Assembly: GCA_030696845.1 (NCBI GenBank)
Contig: JAUYRJ010000042.1
Span: 1 to 38,397, forward strand
DNA: 38,397 nucleotides
Direction of reading: 5' to 3'
Origin: Polynucleobacter sp.
Lineage (GTDB): Bacteria; Pseudomonadota; Gammaproteobacteria; Burkholderiales; Burkholderiaceae
The notes under the pieces: model-generated
Told to the model about the DNA's origin: nothing
What the model saw: only the letters and a program-made list of their open reading frames with translations
Databases searched by the model: none
In this document: positions 31,009 to 38,397 of the stretch, piece after piece
Layout: each line of letters begins with the position of its first letter
Position numbering within the stretch: the stretch's first letter is position 1
Position numbers and translations under genes: made by a program

Positions 31009-31803
31009 CTATTGAACCTTGGCTTTGGCGCGCAATTTTTGCATCATTTCGGCGAACTTTGCTTTTTGCCAATTTTCATCCGATGCAATCATCTGCTTAA
31101 GTTCCGCCTTAATCTCATCCATAGGAGGCGCTTTAGAGTCCCGCACATCTTCTAAGCGAATGATGTGCCAGCCAAATTGACTCTTTACAGGCTTATCGGT
31201 CATTTGGCCTTTGCCAAGCGATACCATCGCTTTTGAAAATTCAGGCACTAAGGATTTGTCGCTTACCCAACCCAATTCACCGCCATTAGTGGCGGAGCCT
31301 GGGTCTTTAGAGTTTTGCTTGGCCATATCATAGAAACTGGCGCCAGCTTTCAATTTAGTAAGAATTGCCTTGGCATCCGCTTCTTTCTCGACCAAGATGT
31401 GTTGTACCTGGTATTCCTTGCCAGAGTATTCAGACTTTACGGACTCATATGCCGTCTTTAATTCGGCTTCCGTGACGCCCTCGCGATCCACAAAGTCTTC
31501 AAATACTGCAGCCACTAGGACTCCAACACGGGATTGCTCAATTTTTTCCTTAACCGCTTCCTTTTGGGTCAGACCCCGATTATTGGCTTCTTGAATAATC
31601 AGTTCGCGCGTGATTAATGCCTCCCGCGCTTTTTCTCGTACCTGGGGTTCGTTGGGCTGCCCTGACTTTTGAACCAAGCGGTCTAATTGGGATTTGGGTA
31701 TGGCTTTGCCATTGACGATAGCGGCATTTTGCGCCGAGGCGAAAGGCGAAACGAATAAGCTACTACTAGCTAGCAATAGGGTGAATTTAGCGAATGTGTT
31801 CAT
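31009..31803 (-). CDS. Periplasmic peptidyl-prolyl isomerase, parvulin (PpiC/SurA) type
   Basis: A 264-residue exported foldase: Sec signal (cut after 'FASA', about residue 24), a SurA-like N-terminal helical segment, then a parvulin domain '[49 protein letters not shown]' at about 135-185, with a C-terminal helix. It assists folding of periplasmic and outer-membrane proteins. The open frame continues 44 codons further, but those residues are not conserved-looking and ATG 31803 starts a proper signal peptide. Confidence 0.87.
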   Translation of the reverse strand: MNTFAKFTLLLASSSLFVSPFASAQNAAIVNGKAIPKSQLDRLVQKSGQPNEPQVREKAREALITRELIIQEANNRGLTQKEAVKEKIEQSRVGVLVAAVFEDFVDREGVTEAELKTAYESVKSEYSGKEYQVQHILVEKEADAKAILTKLKAGASFYDMAKQNSKDPGSATNGGELGWVSDKSLVPEFSKAMVSLGKGQMTDKPVKSQFGWHIIRLEDVRDSKAPPMDEIKAELKQMIASDENWQKAKFAEMMQKLRAKAKVQ

Positions 31804-31849
31804 AGAAAATGGAATCCGAATAAAAAAGATATGCGTAATAGTAACGGGT

Positions 31850-32137
31850 TCAGGTGGGAAGGGCTTCATCTGGCGTTTGAGCCTGAATGATGAGGGCATG
31901 GATTTCTGCGGGAATATGACTTGCAAGCGCATCATAGACGAGGCGATGCCGCGCCACCCGACTCAGACCCACAAAAGCGGGCGATATAATCGTAAGCTTA
32001 AAATGACCGCCCCCACTAGCGGCGCCAGCATGACCCGCATGTAAATGGCTTTCATCTTCGATATCAAGATGAGTAATTTGGAATGCCGCCTCTAAATCAC
32101 GGATAAAAGCAGCAATGCGTTCCTGATTGCGACTCAT
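31850..32137 (-). CDS. bolA: BolA family protein
   Basis: A 95-residue BolA-type protein with the core '[41 protein letters not shown]'. BolA proteins bind monothiol glutaredoxins and [2Fe-2S] clusters and act in iron-sulfur handling or envelope control. The open frame extends 33 codons upstream over yciB, but ATG 32137 overlaps the yciB stop by four bases (ATGA) and begins at the usual 'MSRNQERI'. Confidence 0.9.
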   Translation of the reverse strand: MSRNQERIAAFIRDLEAAFQITHLDIEDESHLHAGHAGAASGGGHFKLTIISPAFVGLSRVARHRLVYDALASHIPAEIHALIIQAQTPDEALPT

Positions 32138-32682
32138 GACGTACTTTCTTCCATATGCCTGCTGAGCCATAGGCCTTGGGCAATCACAAACACGATTAGC
32201 AAGCCGGTGGTGCCAAAGAGCTTGAAATTCACCCACGTTTCTTCAGAGAACTGAAACGCAACATATAAATTTAACGCACCCATTGCCAAGAAAAAAAGTG
32301 ACCACGCTAAGTTCAGTTTGCTCCAGGCGTTACGAGCTGTATTTTCTTTTAAGGTCACTTGTTTACCCATTAGCACCTCGATCCAATTCTTATTAAAAAA
32401 CTGGGCGCTAATGAATAGGGCGGCAGCAAAGAGCCAGTAGAGCGCCGTTGGCTTTAATTGAATAAACGTTTTGTCTTGTAAAAAGATGGTAAGTCCGCCC
32501 ATGACGACAATTAAAATAAGGCTGGTCCACTGCATGGCATCGATTTTGCGGTGGCGATAGTAAACCCACAAGATTTGTCCAATGGTTGCGATCATGGCAA
32601 CAATAGTGGCGGTATAAATATCCGCCACCTTAAAGGCGACAAAAAAGAGAATGACCGGAAATAAATCAAATAAAAATTTCAT
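32134..32682 (-). CDS. yciB: Inner-membrane septation protein YciB (IspZ)
   Basis: An 182-residue membrane protein with five hydrophobic segments and the family motif '[18 protein letters not shown]' at its start and '[29 protein letters not shown]' in the middle. YciB is involved in envelope integrity and cell division. It is translationally coupled to bolA, and yciB-bolA-PPIase is the usual betaproteobacterial order. Confidence 0.92.
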   Translation of the reverse strand: MKFLFDLFPVILFFVAFKVADIYTATIVAMIATIGQILWVYYRHRKIDAMQWTSLILIVVMGGLTIFLQDKTFIQLKPTALYWLFAAALFISAQFFNKNWIEVLMGKQVTLKENTARNAWSKLNLAWSLFFLAMGALNLYVAFQFSEETWVNFKLFGTTGLLIVFVIAQGLWLSRHMEESTS

Positions 32683-32698
32683 AGTGGAATTATCGCTT

Positions 32699-33106
32699 TT
32701 ATTCAGCTGGCTTCAGATTTTCGCTCGGCTCAAACCGTAATGAGGCTGAATTGATGCAATACCGTAATCCGCTTGGCATAGGTCCGTCATTAAAGACATG
32801 ACCCAGGTGGGCATCGCAATGGGCGCAGCGCACTTCGGTGCGAATCATGCCATGGGTAATGTCACGATGTTCTGCAATGGCCTCGTTGTTTTTGGGGCTG
32901 TGATAGCTTGGCCATCCGCAGCCCGCATCGAACTTAGTACTCGAATCAAACAGAGGGGTTCCACAGCAAACGCATTGATATATTCCTTGGCCCCAATGAT
33001 CCCAATACTTTCCAGTAAACGGGCGCTCCGTTGCCGCTTCTCGCGAGACGCGGTACTCAATTTCACTTAATTCTGAGCGGTATTGTTCGTTGGTTTTCTT
33101 TGGCAT
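32699..33106 (-). CDS. msrB: Peptide-methionine (R)-S-oxide reductase MsrB
   Basis: A 135-residue cytoplasmic repair enzyme for methionine-R-sulfoxide. Zinc is held by C45-x-x-C48 and C94-x-x-C97, the catalytic cysteine is C117 in '[12 protein letters not shown]' and the resolving cysteine is C63 in 'AGCGWPSYH'. It leads the yciB-bolA-PPIase run. With MsrP at 24213, repair of methionine in both compartments is present. Confidence 0.95.
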   Translation of the reverse strand: MPKKTNEQYRSELSEIEYRVSREAATERPFTGKYWDHWGQGIYQCVCCGTPLFDSSTKFDAGCGWPSYHSPKNNEAIAEHRDITHGMIRTEVRCAHCDAHLGHVFNDGPMPSGLRYCINSASLRFEPSENLKPAE

Positions 33107-33154
33107 CTTGATTCGCTTAATTCAGTCAATAAAAGGGATGGCTATAACACTGCA

Positions 33155-34621
33155 TTATGAGGAGCAACTCAAGTCAGTCACGACCTCATTGGGCAGTGGC
33201 GCTTGCGCATACGCATCATAGGCCGGCTGCTCATCAAAGGGGTTGCTGAGTATATCCAGTAAGGTATTAACCCCGGAAAAGTCGTCGGCTTGCGCTAGGA
33301 CAATCGCCTGTTGGGCTAAGTGATTACGTAAAATGTATTTGGGGTTAACTCGGTTCATTTGAATTTTACGCTGGTCATCTGTTGTATTTTCCTGCTCGAG
33401 ACGGATGCGATACATGTTGAGCCACTCGTCTGCGCCCTCGCGGTCAGCAAACTGATCACGCCAACCACTGTCTAGCGCCGATGCATTTTTTTCGATCGCT
33501 GCGAGTAATCTAAAGGTAGTGGTGAAATCCGCTCGGTTAGCGTGCATCAGTTGCAACAGGTGTTCGATAAGATTCATGTCGCCAGAAGCCTCGGCTTCAA
33601 GTCCGAGTTTCTTACGAAATAGCGTCAACCAATGTGCTTCATATGATGGTGGGAACGCGCTTAAAGCGCCGCGCAATAGGTCTGCTGCATCTTCTGAGGG
33701 GCTTTCTTTTTCGATTAGGGGGATCATGGCATTGGCAAGGCAGGCCATATTCCAATGCATGATTTGCGGTTGACGATGATAGGCGTAGCGGCCGCCGGTA
33801 TCCGTGTGATTGCAGATGTGATTCAAGGCGGTGTGATCTAAAAATCCAAAAGGACCGTAATCCATGGTTAAGCCTAGTGCGCTGATATTGTCACTATTTA
33901 GAACGCCATGGCAAAACCCAACCGCTTGCCAGTGAGCAACGAGCTTTGCGCTGCGCTCTGATATTGCCTTAAATAATTCTAAAAAAGGGCCATTTTTATG
34001 CTGGCACTCGGGATAGTGGTTTTGGATCAAATCATTCGCTAGCTCGCGTAAGCGCTGGGTTGAGCCAAGAGCGGCAAAGTGTTCAAAATGGCCAATGCGA
34101 ATAAAGCTCGGGGCTAGGCGCGCGCAGACTGCGGCGGTTTCCATAGTTTCCCGGCGGACGCCTTGTTTGGATCCTACTACCGAGAGCGCGCGTGTTGTGG
34201 GAATACCGAGCGCGTGCATTGCCTCGCTGCATAAGAATTCCCGAATCGAGGACCGCAGTACTGCGCGTCCATCTCCCATGCGTGAATAGCGCGTTATGCC
34301 AGCGCCTTTAAGCTGCAATTCTTGCCCATGCAGGTCACCCAGCAAAATAGCTCGCCCGTCGCCAAGCTGCCCTGCCCAATGACCAAATTGGTGCCCGCTA
34401 TAGACGGTTGCCATCGGGTTTGGAAAAGCAATATCGCCAACCTCCAAACGATTGCCAGCAAGGACAGCCAGCCAATCAGGGTCAATCGGCAGGCGATCAG
34501 CCCCCAGTGGTAATTGAATTAATTCTGCCGCCCTCGGAGAAACCGCAACCCAATAGGGGTCTGGGATGGGGGTGGGAGCTATAAACTGGGCGGTATCATC
34601 GCCAATGAGGGAAAATGCCAT
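33155..34621 (-). CDS. selO: Protein adenylyltransferase SelO (YdiU)
   Basis: Pseudokinase-fold enzyme of 488 residues that transfers AMP from ATP to hydroxyl side chains of proteins. Visible blocks include 'YSGHQFGHWAGQLGDGRAILLGD', 'ELQLKGAGITRYSRMGDGRAVLRSSIREFLCSEAM' and 'CHGVLNSDNISALGLTMDYGPFGFLD', the last holding the catalytic Asn and Asp. The C-terminus ends C486-S-S, where the human homologue has selenocysteine-Ser-Ser; here it is cysteine. SelO acts in redox stress by modifying proteins in glutathionylation and metabolism. Confidence 0.94.
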   Translation of the reverse strand: MAFSLIGDDTAQFIAPTPIPDPYWVAVSPRAAELIQLPLGADRLPIDPDWLAVLAGNRLEVGDIAFPNPMATVYSGHQFGHWAGQLGDGRAILLGDLHGQELQLKGAGITRYSRMGDGRAVLRSSIREFLCSEAMHALGIPTTRALSVVGSKQGVRRETMETAAVCARLAPSFIRIGHFEHFAALGSTQRLRELANDLIQNHYPECQHKNGPFLELFKAISERSAKLVAHWQAVGFCHGVLNSDNISALGLTMDYGPFGFLDHTALNHICNHTDTGGRYAYHRQPQIMHWNMACLANAMIPLIEKESPSEDAADLLRGALSAFPPSYEAHWLTLFRKKLGLEAEASGDMNLIEHLLQLMHANRADFTTTFRLLAAIEKNASALDSGWRDQFADREGADEWLNMYRIRLEQENTTDDQRKIQMNRVNPKYILRNHLAQQAIVLAQADDFSGVNTLLDILSNPFDEQPAYDAYAQAPLPNEVVTDLSCSS

Positions 34622-34693
34622 AAGTGCATCTATTCTAGGGGTATTCAGTCTAGACCGCTGGACTCAGTTCAACGCAATCACCATATTAAAAAC

Positions 34694-35176
34694 ATGACTA
34701 ATCAAGCTGAATTAACTGCCGCAACAAAATTATCTAACTTAGGTCAAGAGCTCGACGTTCCCTTTCTGAAGCTGCTGGGGATACGTTGTCTTAGCGCGGA
34801 AATGGGAAGCGGAGAAATACTGCTTGCGATTAAGCCGGAGCATAAAAATACTTGGGAAGTAGCGCATGGAGGGGTGTTGTTGACCCTCATGGACGTTGCA
34901 ATGGCGGTGGCCGCTCGTTCTGGCGATCCGGACGATCGTAGCGTCGTGACGATTGAGTTGAACACCAATTTTTTGCAAGCGGCTAACGGCATCCTGCGCG
35001 TTAAGGCAGATACGGTGCATCGCACTGTGACCATGGCCTTTTGCGAGGCTAAGCTATATGACGATCAGGGTAGGGTGTGCTGTATGGCAACGGGCACATT
35101 TAAATACCTCAAGCGCTTACCGACGCGTAATGCGAATGGTGAGCGGGTGATTAATCCCGATCAGCGGGTCAAGTAA
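34694..35176 (+). CDS. PaaI-family hotdog thioesterase
   Basis: A 160-residue hotdog thioesterase. 'NTWEVAHGGVLLTLMDVAMAVAA' is the family's H-G-G-x-x-x-x-x-x-D motif (His and Asp active), followed by 'VVTIELNTNFLQAANG'. It hydrolyses an acyl-CoA (phenylacetyl or related aromatic or medium-chain). It is divergent from selO and convergent with the NRDE gene, so it is a single-gene unit. Confidence 0.85.
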   Translation: MTNQAELTAATKLSNLGQELDVPFLKLLGIRCLSAEMGSGEILLAIKPEHKNTWEVAHGGVLLTLMDVAMAVAARSGDPDDRSVVTIELNTNFLQAANGILRVKADTVHRTVTMAFCEAKLYDDQGRVCCMATGTFKYLKRLPTRNANGERVINPDQRVK

Positions 35177-35185
35177 GCCCACTAC

Positions 35186-36043
35186 TTAAACCGAGAGGTT
35201 TGATCCAGATGCGCTGGCAAGTACTCCTGTAATGACATCGTGACCAATGGTTCCATTGGCATCAAATCGGCGCTCGACCATTTCAAACGCACCATCTTTG
35301 CGAATTCGTAACACTGTACTCGAGCGAGTGCCATACACAGGAGTTTGAACAAAAGCAGGGGAGAGGGCTTTTTCCCATTCCTTGCTCACTCCGGTGCTAG
35401 GTAACTCTTGGTCAACAGCGACTCGAGTATCACTCAAAAGGTGGAGGTAATGATCAACGTGTTTTAGGTTGCCTTGATCCATCGCCAAGGTTTGCGCGAA
35501 TGCCGAAACACGGTGCGTTACTTTGGGCCACGGGGTATCTAGCATGGCATTCGATAAACCATAAACCCCGCCATCCAATCCTTGTTTAGGGAAGGTTTTA
35601 CGTGGGCGAATAGACTGCCCCAGCATCATGCGATTACTGACCCAGTGCATTTGAGCCTGCTCGAGATTACTTAAATCGGCCATAAGCATATTAAAGCCGT
35701 TGTACTGCTCAAACCGCTTGCTATTGCTTTGAATAAATCCACTTGGATTTTCAGAGCCGGTAAGGTATAGCAGCGATAGCTCGCCACGCGTTCTTGCATC
35801 CGGATTCTTCTCGCTTGGCGCCCGCACATTGGTGAGGGCGGCAAAACGACCGGATTTGGTAAAACCAAGCCAAGTGCCCGGACTCCCCAAGACATCGGCG
35901 CGATCGCGGCCGGCAAGCAAATCAGGATGCTCTGCCCACCAATCCATTTTTTCCGTATTGCGCTCATAAAACTCATCCCGGTTGGCAGCAACCACCAAAG
36001 GGTAATCGGGATGGGATTTCCAGGCGAATAGGATGAGGCACAT
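35186..36043 (-). CDS. NRDE family protein (TANGO2-like)
   Basis: A 285-residue protein of the TANGO2/NRDE family, starting Met-Cys-Leu-Ile-Leu-Phe-Ala-Trp, with 'AANRDEFYERNTEKMDWW' and 'ALTNVRAPS'. The Cys2 after Met suggests an Ntn-hydrolase-like nucleophile. The human relative takes part in haem or lipid handling; the bacterial role is not known. The open frame goes on 40 codons into ygfZ, but ATG 36043 and Cys2 mark the true start. Confidence 0.82.
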   Translation of the reverse strand: MCLILFAWKSHPDYPLVVAANRDEFYERNTEKMDWWAEHPDLLAGRDRADVLGSPGTWLGFTKSGRFAALTNVRAPSEKNPDARTRGELSLLYLTGSENPSGFIQSNSKRFEQYNGFNMLMADLSNLEQAQMHWVSNRMMLGQSIRPRKTFPKQGLDGGVYGLSNAMLDTPWPKVTHRVSAFAQTLAMDQGNLKHVDHYLHLLSDTRVAVDQELPSTGVSKEWEKALSPAFVQTPVYGTRSSTVLRIRKDGAFEMVERRFDANGTIGHDVITGVLASASGSNLSV

Positions 36044-36060
36044 ATGAGTACTATGCCTGA

Positions 36061-37020
36061 TTAAATCGTAATAAGGGGGTAAGGCAACTGATCCAGCATT
36101 AGAACGGGGCCATTGGGCGAGCCCAGGTGAAATGTACCCGCTTTCATCAGCTCTGTTTTGCACTCAACCTGAAAGTCAATGCGGCGTGTATCTGCTACGC
36201 TCGGGGCGCTGAGGACCACCATGCCGGCGGGTTGGTCGGGGTCATCGGTGTGGTAGATCTCAGTACCCGGTAGGCAGGGGGTCTGTTCAATTTGATCAAG
36301 GGCGCAATGCGCTAGCTGCAGGCGCCGTTTAATAACGCCTCGATATTGGCTCCGCGCAACCACCTCTTGCCCTGGGTAACACCCCTTTTTAAAGTCAACG
36401 CCATAAACGGATTCAAAGTTCACCATTTGCGGCACAAACTGATCTTGCGTCGCCGCAACAATCCGCGGAATCGCACTCATGATTTCCAGTGAATTCCAGA
36501 GAATTCGCATGTCTTCTGTGCCTGGGCTGACATCATCTGCATTGGCGGGCTTAGCTACCAAGAGGCGACGCATCGCTACTCCCGCAGCCACTACATCGGG
36601 AAGTTGCAAGGCAACACTCGTATCCTCGATCTCTATGGCATCCAAAGAGCCGCTGGTGCAATGGCCTGTAATTAACCAATCTTGACTTAGATCCCTCACG
36701 CTGACCTTGGAACGCAAAATAAACATGCTTAAACGCTTGGCAAATTGAGCGGCAATATCCTTGGAGATAAAAAGGTAAAAGCGATCATCGTCATTTGGTT
36801 CGCTGCCATAAAGACCAAGCCATGCACTGGCCATCAAGCGCCCCTTGGGGCTACAGTAGCCGACGAGGCGAACGCCGTTTGCGCCACTGGCGATTGTGCA
36901 GGGCATGGTTTTATTGAGTCCAAGCACTGAATTGCTCAGTTGATTTTGTAAAAAGCTGGCTGAATCCGCTCCCTCAACGATAATGAGGCCCCAGTCGGTT
37001 AAATTAGCTGCTGATTTCAT
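36061..37020 (-). CDS. ygfZ: Folate-binding iron-sulfur repair protein YgfZ
   Basis: A 319-residue protein of the aminomethyltransferase-like fold with the family motif K212-G-C214-Y-P-G-Q-E219. It binds tetrahydrofolate and helps assemble or repair certain Fe-S proteins such as MiaB. It is divergent from mltG, the usual arrangement in betaproteobacteria, with 79 bp between the start codons holding promoters for both. Confidence 0.94.
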   Translation of the reverse strand: MKSAANLTDWGLIIVEGADSASFLQNQLSNSVLGLNKTMPCTIASGANGVRLVGYCSPKGRLMASAWLGLYGSEPNDDDRFYLFISKDIAAQFAKRLSMFILRSKVSVRDLSQDWLITGHCTSGSLDAIEIEDTSVALQLPDVVAAGVAMRRLLVAKPANADDVSPGTEDMRILWNSLEIMSAIPRIVAATQDQFVPQMVNFESVYGVDFKKGCYPGQEVVARSQYRGVIKRRLQLAHCALDQIEQTPCLPGTEIYHTDDPDQPAGMVVLSAPSVADTRRIDFQVECKTELMKAGTFHLGSPNGPVLMLDQLPYPLITI

Positions 37021-37099
37021 GCGCTTGGTCTTTTGGTATTCAAGGTGGGGGCCCAGGTTTTTTAGGTGAAGATCATCAATACACTTTTATCATAGCGTG

Positions 37100-38155
37100 A
37101 TGCGCAAAAAGTTTCCCAATCGCTGGAAAATGCCCCTTCGAATTGTTGCCATTGGGGTGTTTGCCCTGCTTTTAATGGTAGCAAGTCTTTTTTTATGGGG
37201 CGTGGTTCCCGATCAATCCAACGAAGCTGACAAGCCCGAGGTTTACCGGGCCAAAGTACTTCCTAAATCGAGCGTCGCTAGTATCGCTTCGCAACTTCAG
37301 AAACAAGGGATTGCGGTAAACGGACTAGTATTTCAGTTGGGCGCCCGTTTATTGAATGTCAGCGGTAAGCTTAAGCCTGGCACCTATCGATTCCCCCTCA
37401 ATGCCGGTATCGGTACCATTCTGCTGCAAATGGCGCGCGGCGAGAGTATTAAAGAGTCCATCACCTTTGTGCCAGGAATAACCATCTGGCAATTGCGGCA
37501 TTTGGTCGATACTCATCCGGCATTGACTCACGACACACGCGGAATGAGCTCTGAGCAGCTGAGGGCGCAATTGGGACTCGATTACCCCAGTCTGGAAGGA
37601 TTATTTTTCCCGGACACATACACGTTTGACCCAGACGAGAGCGATCTGGTGATTTACCGCCGCGCCGCTGATGCAATGCACAAAAATTGGACTAAGGCAT
37701 GGCAGGTCAATTCCAAGCAATCGACACTGAAATCGCCTTATGAATTGCTCATATTGGCATCGATTGTAGAAAAGGAAACGGGTAAAGCATCGGAGCGCTC
37801 ACATATAGCGGCGGTTTTTCATAACCGCCTGCAGATAGGTATGCGCTTGCAAACCGATCCAACGGTGATTTATGGCATTGGCCCGCGTTTTGATGGCAAT
37901 TTACGTAAATCCGACTTACGTCGTGACGCTCCATACAATACGTATATGCGTGCTGGCTTACCTCCCACTCCGATTGCCATTCCGAGTCAAGAATCCTTGA
38001 CTGCCGCTGCAAATCCAGCAGCAAGCAATGCTCTGTACTTTGTCTCAAAGGGTGATGGCAGTAGTTATTTCTCGAGATCCCTATCCGAGCATGAGAAGGC
38101 GGTAGATCGGTATCAGCGCCGCCAGCAGTCTTCTGCTTCAGCCAAGGTCAAATAA
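37100..38155 (+). CDS. mltG: Endolytic peptidoglycan transglycosylase MltG (YceG)
   Basis: A 351-residue inner-membrane protein that cuts nascent glycan strands and so sets their length. One transmembrane segment (about 14-35), a LysM-like region (about 45-125) and the catalytic domain with glutamate E224 in '[14 protein letters not shown]', followed by '[21 protein letters not shown]'. The ATG at 37100 directly follows a GTG that is also in frame; either gives nearly the same protein. tmk starts 4 bp after the stop. Confidence 0.94.
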   Translation: MRKKFPNRWKMPLRIVAIGVFALLLMVASLFLWGVVPDQSNEADKPEVYRAKVLPKSSVASIASQLQKQGIAVNGLVFQLGARLLNVSGKLKPGTYRFPLNAGIGTILLQMARGESIKESITFVPGITIWQLRHLVDTHPALTHDTRGMSSEQLRAQLGLDYPSLEGLFFPDTYTFDPDESDLVIYRRAADAMHKNWTKAWQVNSKQSTLKSPYELLILASIVEKETGKASERSHIAAVFHNRLQIGMRLQTDPTVIYGIGPRFDGNLRKSDLRRDAPYNTYMRAGLPPTPIAIPSQESLTAAANPAASNALYFVSKGDGSSYFSRSLSEHEKAVDRYQRRQQSSASAKVK

Positions 38156-38159
38156 GACG

Positions 38160-38397
38160 ATGCAAAACACCCCAAATCGCGGTTTTTTTATCAGCTTTGA
38201 AGGAATTGATGGCGCGGGCAAGAGCACCCATATTGATGCATTCTGCGACTTACTTAAGGCCCGTTATCCAGAGCGTCAATTGGTTAGCACCCGTGAGCCG
38301 GGTGGTACTGAGTTGGGGGAGCAACTGCGTACGCTATTGCTCGATGCGCCAATGCATTTAGAAACCGAGGCGCTTCTGATGTTTGCTGCCCGCCGAG
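38160..38397 (+). CDS. tmk: Thymidylate kinase Tmk, 5' part
   Basis: The first 79 codons of dTMP kinase; the gene runs off the right end. Readable motifs are the P-loop '[11 protein letters not shown]' (about 13-23) and '[15 protein letters not shown]', the DR/PGG region for the nucleotide. It makes dTDP from dTMP. mltG-tmk(-holB) is the usual order. Confidence 0.93.
   Translation, partial: MQNTPNRGFFISFEGIDGAGKSTHIDAFCDLLKARYPERQLVSTREPGGTELGEQLRTLLLDAPMHLETEALLMFAARR

Noticed and set aside
31804..31935. Longer N-terminus for the peptidyl-prolyl isomerase
   Set aside because: A normal Sec signal peptide begins at 31803; the extra 44 residues do not resemble the family.
32138..32236. Longer N-terminus for BolA
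   Set aside because: It reads through yciB in another frame; ATG 32137 overlaps the yciB stop in the ATGA form typical of coupled genes.
36044..36163. Longer N-terminus for the NRDE protein
   Set aside because: It lies inside the end of ygfZ, and Met-Cys at 36043 is the family start.
1..38397. Mobile elements, CRISPR, tRNA or rRNA genes
   Set aside because: No transposase or integrase motifs, no spaced repeats and no tRNA cloverleaf or rRNA sequence noticed by eye; a software scan would be needed to exclude small RNAs.

Overview
The window looks like chromosome of a small-genome freshwater betaproteobacterium of the Burkholderiaceae, most like Polynucleobacter. This rests on gene order (SPOR protein-cvpA-purF-metZ at the left, ygfZ/mltG/tmk at the right), intermediate GC content, compact spacing and a Sox cluster. 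The genus is inferred, not proven. I saw no transposase, phage gene, CRISPR array, tRNA or rRNA, and no gene-free stretch longer than 300 bases.

Layout. 1-3483: cell-envelope, purine and methionine genes (SPOR-domain tail, cvpA, purF, metZ). 3570-4627: a methyltransferase and trxC, convergent. 4639-6933: a persulfide/sulfite detoxification locus, with a TSUP exporter divergent from a persulfide dioxygenase, a BigR/SqrR-like ArsR repressor and a small membrane protein. 6983-8736: modC and modB, without modA. 8869-18911: a thiosulfate-oxidation (Sox) locus in the order ArsR regulator, soxC, soxD, soxY, soxZ, soxA, soxX, terminator, soxB, exported DsrE-like protein, exported metallo-beta-lactamase-fold protein, small cytochrome c, TsuA-like thiosulfate transporter. 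19055-20630: two half-size YeeE/YedE transporters (PmpA/PmpB type), a DUF442 phosphatase-like protein and a pterin dehydratase. 20666-23411: thioesterase, selU, gcdH. 23509-27443: queuosine-precursor transporter, msrP, msrQ and a gamma-glutamyltransferase. 27558-29165: ybiT. 29171-34621: a minus-strand run of housekeeping and redox-repair genes (DUF1289, GNAT, gloA, peptidyl-prolyl isomerase, bolA, yciB, msrB, selO). 34694-38397: thioesterase, NRDE protein, ygfZ, mltG and the start of tmk.

How it fits together. Thiosulfate can be taken up by the TsuA-like protein or oxidised in the periplasm by SoxAX, SoxYZ, SoxB and SoxCD. SoxCD and MsrP are molybdenum enzymes, which fits the neighbouring molybdate transporter. 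Persulfide and sulfite by-products are handled by the dioxygenase, the TSUP exporter and PmpAB.

The strongest unreported-looking signal is a near-identical block of about 30 bp at 5494-5523 and 18963-18992. It contains the 14-bp palindrome TATATTTAAATATA and an extended -10 promoter. It ties together two gene sets on either side of the Sox cluster into one probable persulfide-responsive regulon, whose repressor (6406-6714) carries two cysteines spaced exactly as in SqrR and BigR. The same block predicts that the persulfide dioxygenase is translated from a leaderless mRNA.
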